From Stentor roeselii (Eukaryota > Ciliophora > Heterotrichea > Heterotrichida > Stentoridae), in assembly GCA_006503475.1 (NCBI GenBank), contig RSEH01000357.1, positions 1 to 36,514 of the forward strand: a DNA stretch of 36,514 nucleotides. The letters are read 5' to 3'. A program made the translations under genes and the position numbers. This document shows, one piece after another, positions 1-9,523 of the stretch; position 1 is the stretch's first letter, and each line of letters opens with the position of its first letter. Below the pieces are notes generated by a model. The model saw only the letters and a list, made by a program, of their open reading frames with translations, did not search any database and was not told the DNA's origin.

Positions 1-1
1 C

Positions 2-568
2 TCTGATTACATTGAAATGATTATTGAGTTTGGATATGTTGCTTTGTTTGGCACTTCTCTTCCTGTCTTGCCCTTGTTGCTGTTGTTTGAAATACTTTTT
101 GAGATTAGAGTTGATGCCTGGAAAATTTGCAATATTTACAAAAGAGCTGACCCGCATCGATCTGAAGACATCGGAGTTTTCAAAGATATCATTTTGATCA
201 TGGCCTATGTTGGAGCTATCAATAATAGTGGCATCATTATTTTCACTTCTGGAATCGTTGAAAGTATTTTTGATGATATCAAAGAAGGAGATTTAGATTT
301 TTATTATTTGATTGCTTTTGTTGTTCTTGAACATATTCTTTTGATTGGAATGTTTTTGATTTCTGTTTTGATTCCTGATAACCCTGAGATTGTTGAAAAG
401 GGACTTATTTGGAGTGAAAGGAAGATTAATGAAAGACTTTATAACTCTAGCAGTGCGCCGAAGCTTAATTATTTCAAGGTACTTGCTCAAAATGCGATTA
501 ATAAGCAGAAAGAAAAGACTGAATTTATGTTACAGGAAACAGATCTTGCTTACGATGAGAATAAGTAG
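2..568 (+). CDS. Anoctamin (TMEM16) family, C-terminal fragment, copy 1 (5' end off the window)
   Basis: The frame is open from base 2 and ends at TAG 566-568; the upstream part lies outside the window. The start reads SDYIEMIIEFGYV, matching the anoctamin segment before transmembrane helix 8 (DYLEL.IQFGYV in animals). Next come a hydrophobic helix, then FEIRVDAWK (codons 101-127), where E and D correspond to the helix-8 calcium ligands (E734 and D738 of mouse TMEM16A), then DIGVFKDIILIMAYVGAINN and a last helix near DLDFYYLIAFVVLEHILL. The tail is charged and ends KTEFMLQETDLAYDENK. Anoctamins are calcium-activated chloride channels or lipid scramblases in membranes; which of these this is cannot be told from the C-terminus. 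Internal ATG 17 is not a real start because the homology runs through it. A diverged inverted copy sits at the other end of the window. Confidence 0.88.
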   Translation, partial: SDYIEMIIEFGYVALFGTSLPVLPLLLLFEILFEIRVDAWKICNIYKRADPHRSEDIGVFKDIILIMAYVGAINNSGIIIFTSGIVESIFDDIKEGDLDFYYLIAFVVLEHILLIGMFLISVLIPDNPEIVEKGLIWSERKINERLYNSSSAPKLNYFKVLAQNAINKQKEKTEFMLQETDLAYDENK

Positions 569-882
569 ATAGGGTATTCAATTAAAATATGATTAGAAAT
601 TAGGAGTATTTAAATGATATAGAAATAACAAGCAAGTAATTAGGGATTGAAAGATTTTTAGATTTATCAAAATTGTTAAAAAATATCAGATAAAAGGAAT
701 AATTTTGCCTGAATTTCGTTAGAAATGTTTAAAAATTAGATTTAATCATATGAATAATTCAAAAAATTTAAATACAAAAAAGAATTTTAACCATTTCTCT
801 AAGTTTTTCTAGAATAACCTGCCCAAACATCTCAGATTTTATAATCTTATCAAAATTTCTGTATTTAGATAAATTATTTAAA
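569..882. other. Intergenic, AT-rich, no gene seen
   Basis: This 314-nt gap lies between the anoctamin stop and the next ATG. It is AT-rich with many stops in all frames. The last 100 nt before the next gene are poor in G on the plus strand, like other 5' flanks in the window. I see no RNA gene or repeat. Confidence 0.6.
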
Positions 883-1551
883 ATGAATCAAATAATTCCT
901 CCATCTGAAGACTCAAAAAACATTTCAAGTATCTCAGGCAAGTCGAAATCTCACCATTCAAGACTAACCAAAAACATTTTAAAGAAGACAAACTTAGACC
1001 CGTTTCAAAGAGTGAATCCAGGTTCACAATTCGTTGAAAGTTCAGGAAATTCATTCGAAAGTCCTAAAATGATTCGAAACGCGACTCCAATCCCTGCATA
1101 CAAAGCTTCTTCCTCCTCTTTTCCCTTTTTCATCCAAGAGCCAGTCAAGAAAAGAGTTCAAAAAAATTCTAAGCGAAAGTCACAGATAGACGATCAAAGC
1201 AGCTTTAATTTGATAGGGAAAACAATGGCTAACTCAACAAAGCATAAAAAACCCAAAGTAACTATTTTAAATAAAAAAATCGGGAAAAAGCACTTTGATA
1301 CCTTGACTTCTGTTAACCCTTCTTTCTTGCCAAAGGATTTCAGAAAAACTCGTCAATTTTTTAATGAAAATAAAATTTTAATTGCAAAAAAAGACTTTTT
1401 GCCTTCGATTCATAAGTCTAGCTCTTTTCAAGGAATTTCGAATCAGACCTCTCAGCAGAACCATATTTTGAAATCGCAGATTCAGAAAAAGGAATTCAAA
1501 AATAATGATTTCAAGTTCTCGATGACGATTAAAGGGTGGGACTGGACTTGA
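883..1551 (+). CDS. Unrecognised basic, low-complexity protein
   Basis: A 222-residue frame from ATG 883 to TGA 1549. The sequence is rich in Lys, Ser, Asn and Gln with few hydrophobic runs, so it is probably largely disordered and basic; there is no signal peptide or membrane segment and I recognise no domain. Basic patches such as KKRVQKNSKRKS (about residues 88-99) could be a nuclear localisation signal. It ends only 19 nt before the end of the convergent L1-domain gene. It is one of only two genes here ending in TGA; an in-frame TAG follows nine codons later (1576-1578). Coding is supported by the clean frame and the compact spacing only. Confidence 0.65.
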   Translation: MNQIIPPSEDSKNISSISGKSKSHHSRLTKNILKKTNLDPFQRVNPGSQFVESSGNSFESPKMIRNATPIPAYKASSSSFPFFIQEPVKKRVQKNSKRKSQIDDQSSFNLIGKTMANSTKHKKPKVTILNKKIGKKHFDTLTSVNPSFLPKDFRKTRQFFNENKILIAKKDFLPSIHKSSSFQGISNQTSQQNHILKSQIQKKEFKNNDFKFSMTIKGWDWT

Positions 1552-1570
1552 AAAGTGGTTTCCTATCTAA

Positions 1571-2344
1571 TTAACTAGATTTATAGCAACTTTTTTCATG
1601 GGCAGTCAAAAAATTATAAACTGGTAGAGCAGGAGTCAACTCTCCTTTCACTTCAATCCTACGAATATTCTCCTTCGAAATTCCAGGTAAAATCTTTGGA
1701 ATAGCTTTAACAACAGCTTCAATATTCTCAGAAATTTCACTAGACGTCATAGAGTTTCTTCCAACTTTGATAGTAAAAACAGGTCCTTTAGCAGAGATCA
1801 AAAAAGTGCTTCCAATGATTTGTTCTAATGAATCTTTAATATTTTCATCAAGGTTGACAAGAGCAGGGATTCTTTTCTTTTCAAAAAAATATTTTCCAAG
1901 CCTTTCGGGGAGCATATTGACGACTCTGACATCAGCAACGAATAAATCGTATTGTCTGAGCAGTTCTCTTCGATCTTTGTATTGGTTGTACTTCTTGCTC
2001 AGCTTTGAGACCGCACAAACTTTTGAAATAGGCAAATGGGAGACTCCAGCTTCGTCTAGTTTTTCTTTCATCTGGCGCTGTGGGTCTTTGACTATCAAAA
2101 AGACTCTGGAGTTGAAGGTCTTTGAGTATAAGGGAAAGGGAATCGGAATGCTGACAACTCTGAGGGATTCTAGTTCTGGTAACTTGTTGACTTCAATGTT
2201 TATGTTTATGAATTGGTTGTCATCTGATAGAAGGTCTTCAGAGTCTTGTTTTTTCTTTATCAATTCTTGAACTGTCTGGATACCTTTTTTCAGCCAGATT
2301 TTAGATAAGGAAATAAAAGACGTCTGTTTGACCTTTTTCACCAT
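1571..2344 (-). CDS. Ribosomal L1-domain protein (Utp30/Cic1/RSL1D1-like)
   Basis: A 257-residue protein, ATG at 2344, TAA at 1571. After a basic N-terminus, residues about 70-250 match the L1 fold of eukaryotic ribosome-biogenesis factors: a strand reading LRVVSIPIPFPLYS, then YDLFVADVRVVNMLPERLG, which parallels the 'YDLFLADDRI...LP..LGK' signature, then FFEKKRIPALVNL, and a C-terminal part with VGRNSMTSSEISENIEAVV, the usual 'KIG..SM..EEI.EN' segment. Family members (yeast Utp30 and Cic1, human RSL1D1) work in the nucleolus in pre-rRNA processing and subunit assembly. It shares an 84-nt intergenic region with the divergent coiled-coil gene and converges on the 883-1551 gene. A true ribosomal protein L10a/L1 is less likely because the N-terminal extension and sequence fit the biogenesis group better. 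Family is good; exact orthology is not settled. Confidence 0.78.
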   Translation of the reverse strand: MVKKVKQTSFISLSKIWLKKGIQTVQELIKKKQDSEDLLSDDNQFININIEVNKLPELESLRVVSIPIPFPLYSKTFNSRVFLIVKDPQRQMKEKLDEAGVSHLPISKVCAVSKLSKKYNQYKDRRELLRQYDLFVADVRVVNMLPERLGKYFFEKKRIPALVNLDENIKDSLEQIIGSTFLISAKGPVFTIKVGRNSMTSSEISENIEAVVKAIPKILPGISKENIRRIEVKGELTPALPVYNFLTAHEKSCYKSS

Positions 2345-2428
2345 TTATAGTAATCCTCCTACCACTTAATCTAAAAAATCATCGATTAATTAAATCAAAA
2401 ACAATGAAAAAATCCTTCAATACAAATT
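2345..2428. promoter_or_regulatory. Shared 5' region of two divergent genes
   Basis: This 84-nt gap separates the starts of the L1-domain gene (-) and the coiled-coil gene (+), so both promoters must lie here or inside the genes. It is AT-rich and holds a TTAATTAA-like core near 2385-2394. No defined promoter element can be named. A role is inferred from position only. Confidence 0.35.
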
Positions 2429-4183
2429 ATGGACGATTCATCAGAAATCCTGAACTCCAGCAACTCAAACCTAAGAGACTTGATAGTTCAAAAGTTATCA
2501 GCGGCTCGAGAACAAAAACTAAAGCAAACCCGAAGCACTTCAACCATTTCAAACACTTCAAAACTATCGCCGGTGCCTCAAACAGCCTCCAGTCCAGACG
2601 AGGAAAGGAACTTGTTGCTGACATTACTAGAAAAGTCACAATCATCTGCAAGTCAATCACTTAAAGAACGAAAGTTTTTAGAACAAAAAATTGTTTTACT
2701 CTCTGAACAGGTGGAAAGACTTTCATCTGAAAACAAAGACTTGAAGCAAGAACTTGAAAAGTACCTGAAAAGAAATCCAAATGCCAGAAGTGAAGTTCTT
2801 CTCATTGACGAACTTAGGAAAATCGAGGCCCTTTCGCTAGAAAATGAAAAAAAACATAAAGAAGAAATAAAATCTTTTAATGAAAGAATTAAAAATCTTC
2901 TTGCCAACCAAGAAAACAGCTCGAAAAATGAAATTGTTCAAATGGAAGAAAAACTTTCAAATCTTTTCGAAGTTATTAAAGAAAAGGATAAAGAAATTGA
3001 AAAATTGAAAAAACTTCAAGTAAAGCCTCCGAATAATGAAAAAGTCTTAACCTCCAATTTAAACGAACTCAAAAAAGAAAAAGAAAAAATCGAGAGAAAC
3101 CTTGAAAGAACCCTTCAAATGTCTTGTGAAAAAGAAGCTGAACTGTCAGAAGAAGTTTTAAAACAAAAAACACTTCTCAGTCTTCTACAGCAGCAAAAAG
3201 ACCAGCGAGAAAAAGAACTGAAATCCGAAATAACCTCTCTAACCCAAGAGCTAAAAACCCTTAAAACCGCATTAAAAAAAACCGAATTTCTTTTATCAGA
3301 AGAAAAAGCCTCATTCGAGTCAGAAAAACACGAACTGATCCTTTCCTACAAAATGCTTCAAAAAGACATTAAAAGTAGTGAAGCTTTCAGTACTTTTTAC
3401 ACCCTTCGAGGCGACTTACAACGTGCCCAAGAAACCATCGCTTCACTTGAATCAACCCTAAAAATGAAAGACGCTTCCCTATCCCAAATCGATTCCCAAA
3501 AAAATGCCAAAACCTCAACATCATCAGAAACTCTTTCCCAAATTCAGAAAAATTTTCAAGATTTTTACATTCGACAAAAATCTTCTGAAGACCTTCACAT
3601 GTCTGAACTTTTAAGCAAAAATGAAGAAATTTCTTCTCTTCTCAATGAAATCGCTGACTTAAGGCATAAAATCTTGATTTTCGAAAAGAAAAAATATGAA
3701 AATGAACTCGTTCTAGTCCGTGCTGACCTTCACAAGGCTGTAGCTGAGAGATCTCATGCGAAGAGACTTCTTGTCGCTTATGTTCGTTCAGTTCAACAAT
3801 TGGAAAAAATGTTGAATCGACAGGTCGACCTTGATGATTTGGAAAATGTGTTTAAAGAGCAAGTCGCTAGATTAAATGAGGAAAATAAATCTCTTGTTGA
3901 GGCAAAAGTGAAACAAGGGCAGTTTTACGAGCAAGAAATCAAAAACTTGCAAGAAGTCATCGATGGACTTCATGAAAAGATTCAGGATTATGAGATGACT
4001 GTGGATTCTATGAGAAAAATCAGGGTAAAGGAGAACACGGAAGAGATAAAATCGTGGATCATTAAAAATAAGCAGCTTCAGGAACTCAATAAAAGAATCG
4101 TTGAAGGATTTAGTCTTATCGACTTGAATAAATCTGAAGGTTTGATTAAGAAAAAAATGAAAGACTCTGTCAAGATTCATTGA
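2429..4183 (+). CDS. Long coiled-coil protein, function unknown
   Basis: A 584-residue frame from ATG 2429 to TGA 4181. The first 60 residues are Ser/Thr-rich and likely disordered; from about residue 60 to 540 nearly the whole protein is heptad-patterned Glu/Lys/Leu coiled coil. The part around residues 430-500 (KAVAERSHAKRLLVAYVRSV and following) is less repetitive and may be the conserved core. No motor, kinase or membrane segment is visible. Such proteins in ciliates are often basal-body, cortical or axonemal scaffolds, but that is only analogy. An out-of-frame ATG at 2404 precedes the start. The gene ends 18 nt from the convergent DNAAF5 gene; an in-frame TAA at 4199-4201 lies six codons after the TGA stop. 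Confidence 0.82.
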   Translation: MDDSSEILNSSNSNLRDLIVQKLSAAREQKLKQTRSTSTISNTSKLSPVPQTASSPDEERNLLLTLLEKSQSSASQSLKERKFLEQKIVLLSEQVERLSSENKDLKQELEKYLKRNPNARSEVLLIDELRKIEALSLENEKKHKEEIKSFNERIKNLLANQENSSKNEIVQMEEKLSNLFEVIKEKDKEIEKLKKLQVKPPNNEKVLTSNLNELKKEKEKIERNLERTLQMSCEKEAELSEEVLKQKTLLSLLQQQKDQREKELKSEITSLTQELKTLKTALKKTEFLLSEEKASFESEKHELILSYKMLQKDIKSSEAFSTFYTLRGDLQRAQETIASLESTLKMKDASLSQIDSQKNAKTSTSSETLSQIQKNFQDFYIRQKSSEDLHMSELLSKNEEISSLLNEIADLRHKILIFEKKKYENELVLVRADLHKAVAERSHAKRLLVAYVRSVQQLEKMLNRQVDLDDLENVFKEQVARLNEENKSLVEAKVKQGQFYEQEIKNLQEVIDGLHEKIQDYEMTVDSMRKIRVKENTEEIKSWIIKNKQLQELNKRIVEGFSLIDLNKSEGLIKKKMKDSVKIH

Positions 4184-4201
4184 AGTGTATTGATTAACTA
4201 A

Positions 4202-7053
4202 TTAGCAAGGAAGTGAAAGGACTGTGTCGAGATATTCCCATCTCTTTAAAAAACCTCCCTTTTTCGCCTCGATGCATTCGTAGGCAAGGGCAAGTGGTCG
4301 CTTTTCTCTTATTTTCACTAGAGTCATATGAGCACTTTCTTTGAACTCACCGTCGGCTTCAGCTAAAACTATTGCTAGCAACTTTTTTACTACTTTTCGT
4401 AAGTCGCCTATGACCAGGTCTTCAAATTCTTCTAAGATGTAAGAAGGTAAACGTGTTTTTCCCGTGCGGAACTCGTGGATGTCTAATGTTTTCTCGTCTT
4501 TTTCGATGAGCTCGAGAAGCTGCTCGAGGACTTTTAATGACTGTCCACGGATGTATTCTGATGGACTTTCTAGTTGGAGTAAAAGAGATGTTACTAGGAA
4601 GTTGAAGGCTGGAGTGTCTTTGTATACTAGTGAACGGAGGATTTCTGTTGATAGACTTGCAAATTCTATTTGAGTTAAAACCTCTTCCAACACCTTCTCA
4701 GTAACAGAGTTTTCATTCAAATCAATAAGTCTACAAAGTCCAGGCAAAACTGTGATATTTTTAACCTTAAGCACAGTCATCAGTTTCAAATACTCCATCG
4801 CAATAGATTTATTGACGAATACTTGAACCATGCCAGGTCGAATAACTGCCTCAACCACCTTATAAGTCTGAAAAGGTAAAGTGCACAAAGACATCACCTG
4901 AGGATGAATAGAAATACAAGCCTGAGACATGATAATTCTTCTAAAAATCTTCAAAATTTTATCAACAACCTCTTCTTGATCCATCTTAAACAAAAACACT
5001 TTCTTCACAGCAACAAAGAAAGTTTTCCACTAAATTTTTCTTACACTTTCATCAAAACTATGCCATTTTTCCACCCTTTCCTCAAAAAACTCATCAAAAA
5101 GTTCAATAAAGATTTTTTCTCCTCGATTTGAAATCTTAAAAACAGCTTCAACAACTCGATCATGTATTTCTTTCTTTTCCTGTGAAAATCCTTCACTTTG
5201 CAGACATAGTTCAACGATTTCAACATCGAATCTTGAGATTTCTGACAAGTCTTCTAGTTCTTCATGTCTTTTTTCAAGTTCTACAACGAATTGCAAGACT
5301 TCTGCCACTAAAAATGCTTGAGAAGGACCCAATTGTTTTACGACTTTTTCTAAGGTCTTGAGAATTGGTTGCACGTGTTTTGATAGTCTTGAGATTCCTT
5401 GTTGAGGCGGTAGAGCTTCGGTCACGCCTAGGAGAAGTAGCTTGAGAACCTTGAGAGCTCCTTCATATACTGTTTCTGTGTCGTCTTGCATTTCACCCTT
5501 GAAACAGTTAAAAACTGTCACTAAGCATATATATGAAGTCTTTGGAGGCTATAGAGTCCATACCTTACCCTTACTGCAGAAAGTACTTGTGGCATATAAC
5601 TGCCAGTTTCAACAAATCTTCCAACAAGTTTCGTAGCAGTTTCTAAATTAACCAAAACTTCTCCAGAATTATTGATCATCAAAGCTTTACACATACAAGT
5701 TAAAAACTTTTCCAAATACATAGTAATAGCATCTTCAGTGAAAATAATCAAAGCAAGAAGTAACTGAGAAGAATAAAGCCTAGAAGCAGAGATCCAATCC
5801 CCGAGTTCAACAAAGATGGCATTCATATATCTTCTAATATACTGTCTAAAGAACAGCCTCGACCCAAGCCGTGGTCTTTTAACGAAAGGGTCAGGTAAAG
5901 GAAGTCCAGCCATAAGCCCATCACAAGTCCAAGGGTCCTGATATCCAAGTTGTCTGATTTCCCTGATATCCTTTTCCTTTTCTTCTTCATACTGCTGTCC
6001 GATTTCCTCAATAAACCTGAAGCAGTCTTCTTTGAGGTCAGAAATGGGGTCGAAGAGTCCAGACAAGATGTAAGGAATTAATCGAGAGTCATGGTCTCGT
6101 CGATCTGGAAGTCTTATCAGAAAATCCCCAATTACTTCAAAGAACTTCCCCCGGACATGGGCAGACTTGTCATTGACCATCATTGCCAGGTAGTTCAACC
6201 GGGTGGAAGGCTCGTAGAAGTCCTTGATGGGCACCACGTTGGGGTCTCTGAAGCCGATGAGGACTTCAACGATATTCGCATTGTACTTGTAAACTCCACA
6301 ATACATCACACTTCTCAAGGCCTCTAAACCTTCTTTTCTCACTTTCCAATGCTTGTGGACCAGAGAGGTCAGAAGTGACCTGGCCAAGGCTTCGCTGTAG
6401 TGAAGAAGCTTTTCAGTTGCTTTGGAACATAAAACTGACATCGCCTGGCAGCCTGTTTGAATCACTTCGCCTGAAGCCGGGTCCATCACAAGAGCCTTGC
6501 AGATGTTGGAGGCCTCGTCAAGGTAATTGAACAGCAAGTGAGATGGAGACTTCTGAAGGACTGACAAGACCAGACCTGCCAGGAGCTTTCTCACTTCTTC
6601 GGATTTTTCAGGAAGGGATTTCATTATCTGGGGCTTCTGGCTTGGCACAGGCCGCAACTGCTCTGGAAGGCCTTCAAGGCCTTCGATGTCGTAAGCTCCT
6701 AAACGGTCAACTATGACTGGGAAGAAGTAGCTGAGGATTCCCGCCGGGTCTGTGCATTCGGAGATCAGACTGTTTGGAGGGTACTGTGTCAGGGTCTTTA
6801 TTGATAACTCTCGACATTGCTCTTTCTCGTCACTTAGAAGCTTCAGGAAGGTCTTGAATAGGTCTTCGAGGATTTCTTGGATTATGTCTGATTATGGAAT
6901 ACAAGGCTTTAGTTTTGGATCTTTTGTGAACTCTTGGTTTAATGTTTTTAGACATGAAAGACGTGTGGATACTTTTGAGTCTTTTAAACCGTTTACTTCA
7001 CGGGAGTAAAAGGTGAGAAGGTCTTGGGATGAATGACGAATTGCTTCAGACAT
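4202..7053 (-). CDS. DNAAF5: Dynein axonemal assembly factor 5 (HEATR2), four exons
   Basis: ATG at 7053 (MSEAIRHSSQDLL), TAA at 4202. Exons: 7053-6903, 6887-about 5569, about 5548-5045 and 5029-4202, giving about 933 residues against 855 in human. The protein is built of HEAT repeats. The segment GLMAGLPLPDPFVKRPRLG followed by LGDWISASRLYSSQLLLALI (exon 2) matches the HEATR2 stretch with 'DWxxxxRxKxAQLL' and 'HAEDxxTxHLE'. DNAAF5 acts in the cytoplasm to pre-assemble outer and inner dynein arms before import into cilia, so its presence fits a heavily ciliated cell. Introns 6888-6902 and 5030-5044 are ordinary 15-nt ones. The junction near 5549-5574 is abnormal: a 15-nt excision leaves the wrong frame, whereas a 20- or 26-nt GT-AG excision restores it. 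It lies 58 nt downstream of the PDI gene on the same strand. Confidence 0.88.
5030..5044 (-). other. 15-nt intron in DNAAF5
   Basis: On the minus strand the intron is GTAAGAAAAATTTAG. It carries an in-frame TAG; removing it joins ...FDES to WKTFFVAVKK and lets the frame run to the end at 4202. Confidence 0.9.
5549..5568 (-). other. Non-standard intron in DNAAF5 (20 nt, or 26 nt to 5574)
   Basis: The minus-strand interval GTAAGGTATGGACTCTATAG (20 nt) joins ...QVLSAVR to PPKTSYICLV in frame. A 26-nt version starting one GTA earlier (5549-5574) also works. The 15-nt candidate GTATGGACTCTATAG (5549-5563) leaves the frame that stops at TAG 5521-5523. Transcript data would be needed to choose; an exon indel in the assembly is the alternative. 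Confidence 0.45.
6888..6902 (-). other. 15-nt intron in DNAAF5
   Basis: Minus strand GTATTCCATAATCAG, with an in-frame TAA. Its removal joins the first exon (ending ...DPKLKP) to YIIQEILEDLFKTF and extends the gene to an ATG at 7053. Confidence 0.9.
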
Positions 7054-7111
7054 TATTTAGTATTTTGCGGGTTTTTGAATGGAGTGATAGAAAAGAGTAG
7101 CTATTTATCTA

Positions 7112-8449
7112 CTAGGTATTTAGGCCGAATGCTTTAGAAATAGCCTCTGATGTCAGACTTCCTTTATAAAACCTTCCTTCATTTTCTCCAGGTGAAAAAA
7201 ACGCTATTGCCGGGAACTGCTCAATCGAAACTCGCGGCACATCATTCAACGAAACATCAATAACCCCTACCCTAATCTCCTGATTTTTTTCCGCAATTTC
7301 TTCAAGATCAGGCATGAGAATCCTGCAATACCCACAATTCGGTATCACAAAAGCGACCAAAGTCCTAACTTTTCTAACCTCCTCATCAAAGCCATTTCCA
7401 ACAAATCTCCAAATTTTTCCATCTTCTTTCAATTTTTCCTCACTTTTCCAAAACTCCTTCAAATTTCCAGAAATGAATAAAGAACAAAATTCTTTCAAAT
7501 TTTCCAAATTGACTTCTTTTGTCATCAGATATTTTTTCGTTTTTCCTTCAATGATTAAGGCGAAAGGCATGGAAAGTTTTTGGATTCCGAGTTCTTTTGA
7601 AAGGATTTCGTGTTGAGCTTGTTTCAGGTCTCCGAAGGTTAATTGGAAAAAATCGTGAGTGTCTTTTGATAGAAGTGTCAAGAGATCTAATGCGCCTTGG
7701 TCTTGTGTAAATAAGATTAGACCTGTTCTGCCTTTTTCGAATATCTCTAGGATTGAATCGTCTCCTAAGGGCAACACCCATGGAATCAGGTGACTTGAGA
7801 AATATTCGTCGAGGTTTTCGAATCTTACGTTTATTTGAAATTTGTCATCAGCTTGCTTGAAGACTAAAATGCTGGCTTCAGATTTTGGCTCGTAGTTGAA
7901 AATTCCTGAATCTTGGATTAGTCCGAAGCATCTTCCAGGAGACTTTAAAGCTGCTTGAAAGAAAAGCTTAAAACTTTCAGAATTTTCTTTACCAATCATA
8001 ACAAAGCATACACTATGCGAAGACTTCAAGTCTTCCAGCTGACTAGCAGAATGAATATTTTGAACAATATCTTTAGAGTGCTTTAAAATCCAATTGGCCA
8101 TGTTCTTTTCATCTCTATCTGACGAGTAGTCAACAATCTTTCCTTTGGTAAACATTTTGAATGTAGGATAAGAATCAATTTGATATTTCTCAGCAAGTTC
8201 AGGTTCAAGGTCCACATCAACTTTTGCTAACTTGATATGAGAGTAGTCTTTAAGAAGAGTCTCAACCACCTCGTATCTTGGAGCGAATTTCCGACAATGC
8301 GCACACCATTTCGCATGGAACTCTACAAACAAAACTTCTGATGATGCGAGAACTTCAGAAAATGTTGTTGATGTCAGGTCTTGTATGGAGTTGCATGGGT
8401 TGCTTGATATAGAAGAGACTGAAGATAGCAGAAAGAGAATCAAGTGCAT
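7112..8449 (-). CDS. Protein disulfide isomerase-like protein with two thioredoxin domains
   Basis: A 445-residue protein, ATG at 8449, TAG at 7112. Residues 1-16 are a signal peptide (MHLILFLLSSVSSISS). The first thioredoxin domain has WCAHC (Cys49, Cys52) and a cis-proline in SYPTF. The middle (about 130-330) is thioredoxin-like but lacks a CxxC. The last domain has NCGYC (Cys372, Cys375) and cis-proline in QFPAI. This a-b-b'-a' like order is that of PDI, which forms and shuffles disulfides in the endoplasmic reticulum. The active sites CAHC and CGYC differ from the classic CGHC; CAHC keeps the His, CGYC replaces it with Tyr. The C-terminus is FGLNT, with no KDEL-type retention signal, so it may be retained in another way or move on through the secretory path. 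It is transcribed toward DNAAF5. Confidence 0.88.
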   Translation of the reverse strand: MHLILFLLSSVSSISSNPCNSIQDLTSTTFSEVLASSEVLFVEFHAKWCAHCRKFAPRYEVVETLLKDYSHIKLAKVDVDLEPELAEKYQIDSYPTFKMFTKGKIVDYSSDRDEKNMANWILKHSKDIVQNIHSASQLEDLKSSHSVCFVMIGKENSESFKLFFQAALKSPGRCFGLIQDSGIFNYEPKSEASILVFKQADDKFQINVRFENLDEYFSSHLIPWVLPLGDDSILEIFEKGRTGLILFTQDQGALDLLTLLSKDTHDFFQLTFGDLKQAQHEILSKELGIQKLSMPFALIIEGKTKKYLMTKEVNLENLKEFCSLFISGNLKEFWKSEEKLKEDGKIWRFVGNGFDEEVRKVRTLVAFVIPNCGYCRILMPDLEEIAEKNQEIRVGVIDVSLNDVPRVSIEQFPAIAFFSPGENEGRFYKGSLTSEAISKAFGLNT

Positions 8450-8644
8450 TTATTATAAACGTGGAGATATATCAGAAGTTTGAGTCATTTTTAATCTAAA
8501 GGATTTAATTGATTGTGTTATGAATTTATTTAAAGTTGTTATTAAGAGAACAGCAAATGAAAAGTAATAAATTTTTATTTTAAAGATTTATCATTATTTG
8601 ATTATTTTAATGATATCATTAACCTAAAGATAAATTTAACAGTT

Positions 8645-9523
8645 TTACTTTTTCCTGACTGAAAAATTTGGGGTAAACCTGGTCTTCGGTATATTTGACA
8701 CGAACTGAGTAATAGTCGAATTCAAAGAAACATCTAAAGTAAAAGACTTATCAATAGGAGAAGCTGGCCACATTCCATCCTTTCCCTCATTCCCTCCAGT
8801 AAACAAAGGATCAGGTCCACTCTGTTCCAGTTCAGTATTAATCTTAAGCTCATCATAATTAGTTTTAGGCATCGCATTTCTGATCTCATCATCATCAAAC
8901 TCTAAAGTCTGATTCGCCCTCTTCGGCAAGTTAATCCTCATCTTTTTAATCCACCTGACAGCACAAACAGTTAAAAGTCCAAGACTATGAAACCTCAACA
9001 AATAAGAAAATTTCTCAAGTTTCTGTATTTTTTCCACAACTCCATTTAAAAGTCTTTCCGCTTTTCCAATTCGATTCATATTTAAAAAGTTCAAAAGGTC
9101 GAAGTCTTCTTTGCTATATTTTTCCAAGAATAAAATCAAGGAATTGTAAAGAGTTTCTATTGACTTGATGCCTAATGCGCATTGTTGAAGGCTAAATTTC
9201 ATTGAAATACTGCTGGCTGAGATCTTTGGTAGAGGAAGGGTCTTGGAAATTGCCCCGATTCTTAGACATTCGAACTTTAGCTTTTCGAAGACTTCGTTTA
9301 TGAGCTCTAGGATGAATGAAACGTCGTCCATTACGCAGACTTCTCGGTGGATGTGGACTAGGGACTTGCAGAGAGATTTAAATGATGACTTTAAGGATTC
9401 GAGATCCCATTTTAAGTCGTAGTTTTCGTTTATTCGCTTTAGTAAGGATTTGTTGTTGTAGCCCAGGTAGACTTGAGATGAATCTATGGAGTCGTTGTTG
9501 AATGCTTGGTAACTTCCTATCAT
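8645..9523 (-). CDS. Unrecognised protein of 292 residues
   Basis: ATG at 9523, TAA at 8645. The protein is mostly helical in character, with a hydrophobic stretch about residues 193-210 (LLRFHSLGLLTVCAVRWI) that could be one membrane helix, followed by a basic segment and a polar, probably disordered C-terminal 80 residues. I recognise no domain. Its 5' flank (9524-9620) is rich in G on the plus strand, i.e. poor in G on its own sense strand, as for other genes here. It borders the large gene-free island. Confidence 0.7.
   Translation of the reverse strand: MIGSYQAFNNDSIDSSQVYLGYNNKSLLKRINENYDLKWDLESLKSSFKSLCKSLVHIHREVCVMDDVSFILELINEVFEKLKFECLRIGAISKTLPLPKISASSISMKFSLQQCALGIKSIETLYNSLILFLEKYSKEDFDLLNFLNMNRIGKAERLLNGVVEKIQKLEKFSYLLRFHSLGLLTVCAVRWIKKMRINLPKRANQTLEFDDDEIRNAMPKTNYDELKINTELEQSGPDPLFTGGNEGKDGMWPASPIDKSFTLDVSLNSTITQFVSNIPKTRFTPNFSVRKK

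Noticed and set aside
2404-2664. 86-residue frame overlapping the start of the coiled-coil gene
   Set aside because: It overlaps the long coiled-coil ORF in another frame and has no recognisable features. It could act as an upstream ORF only if transcription starts before 2404.
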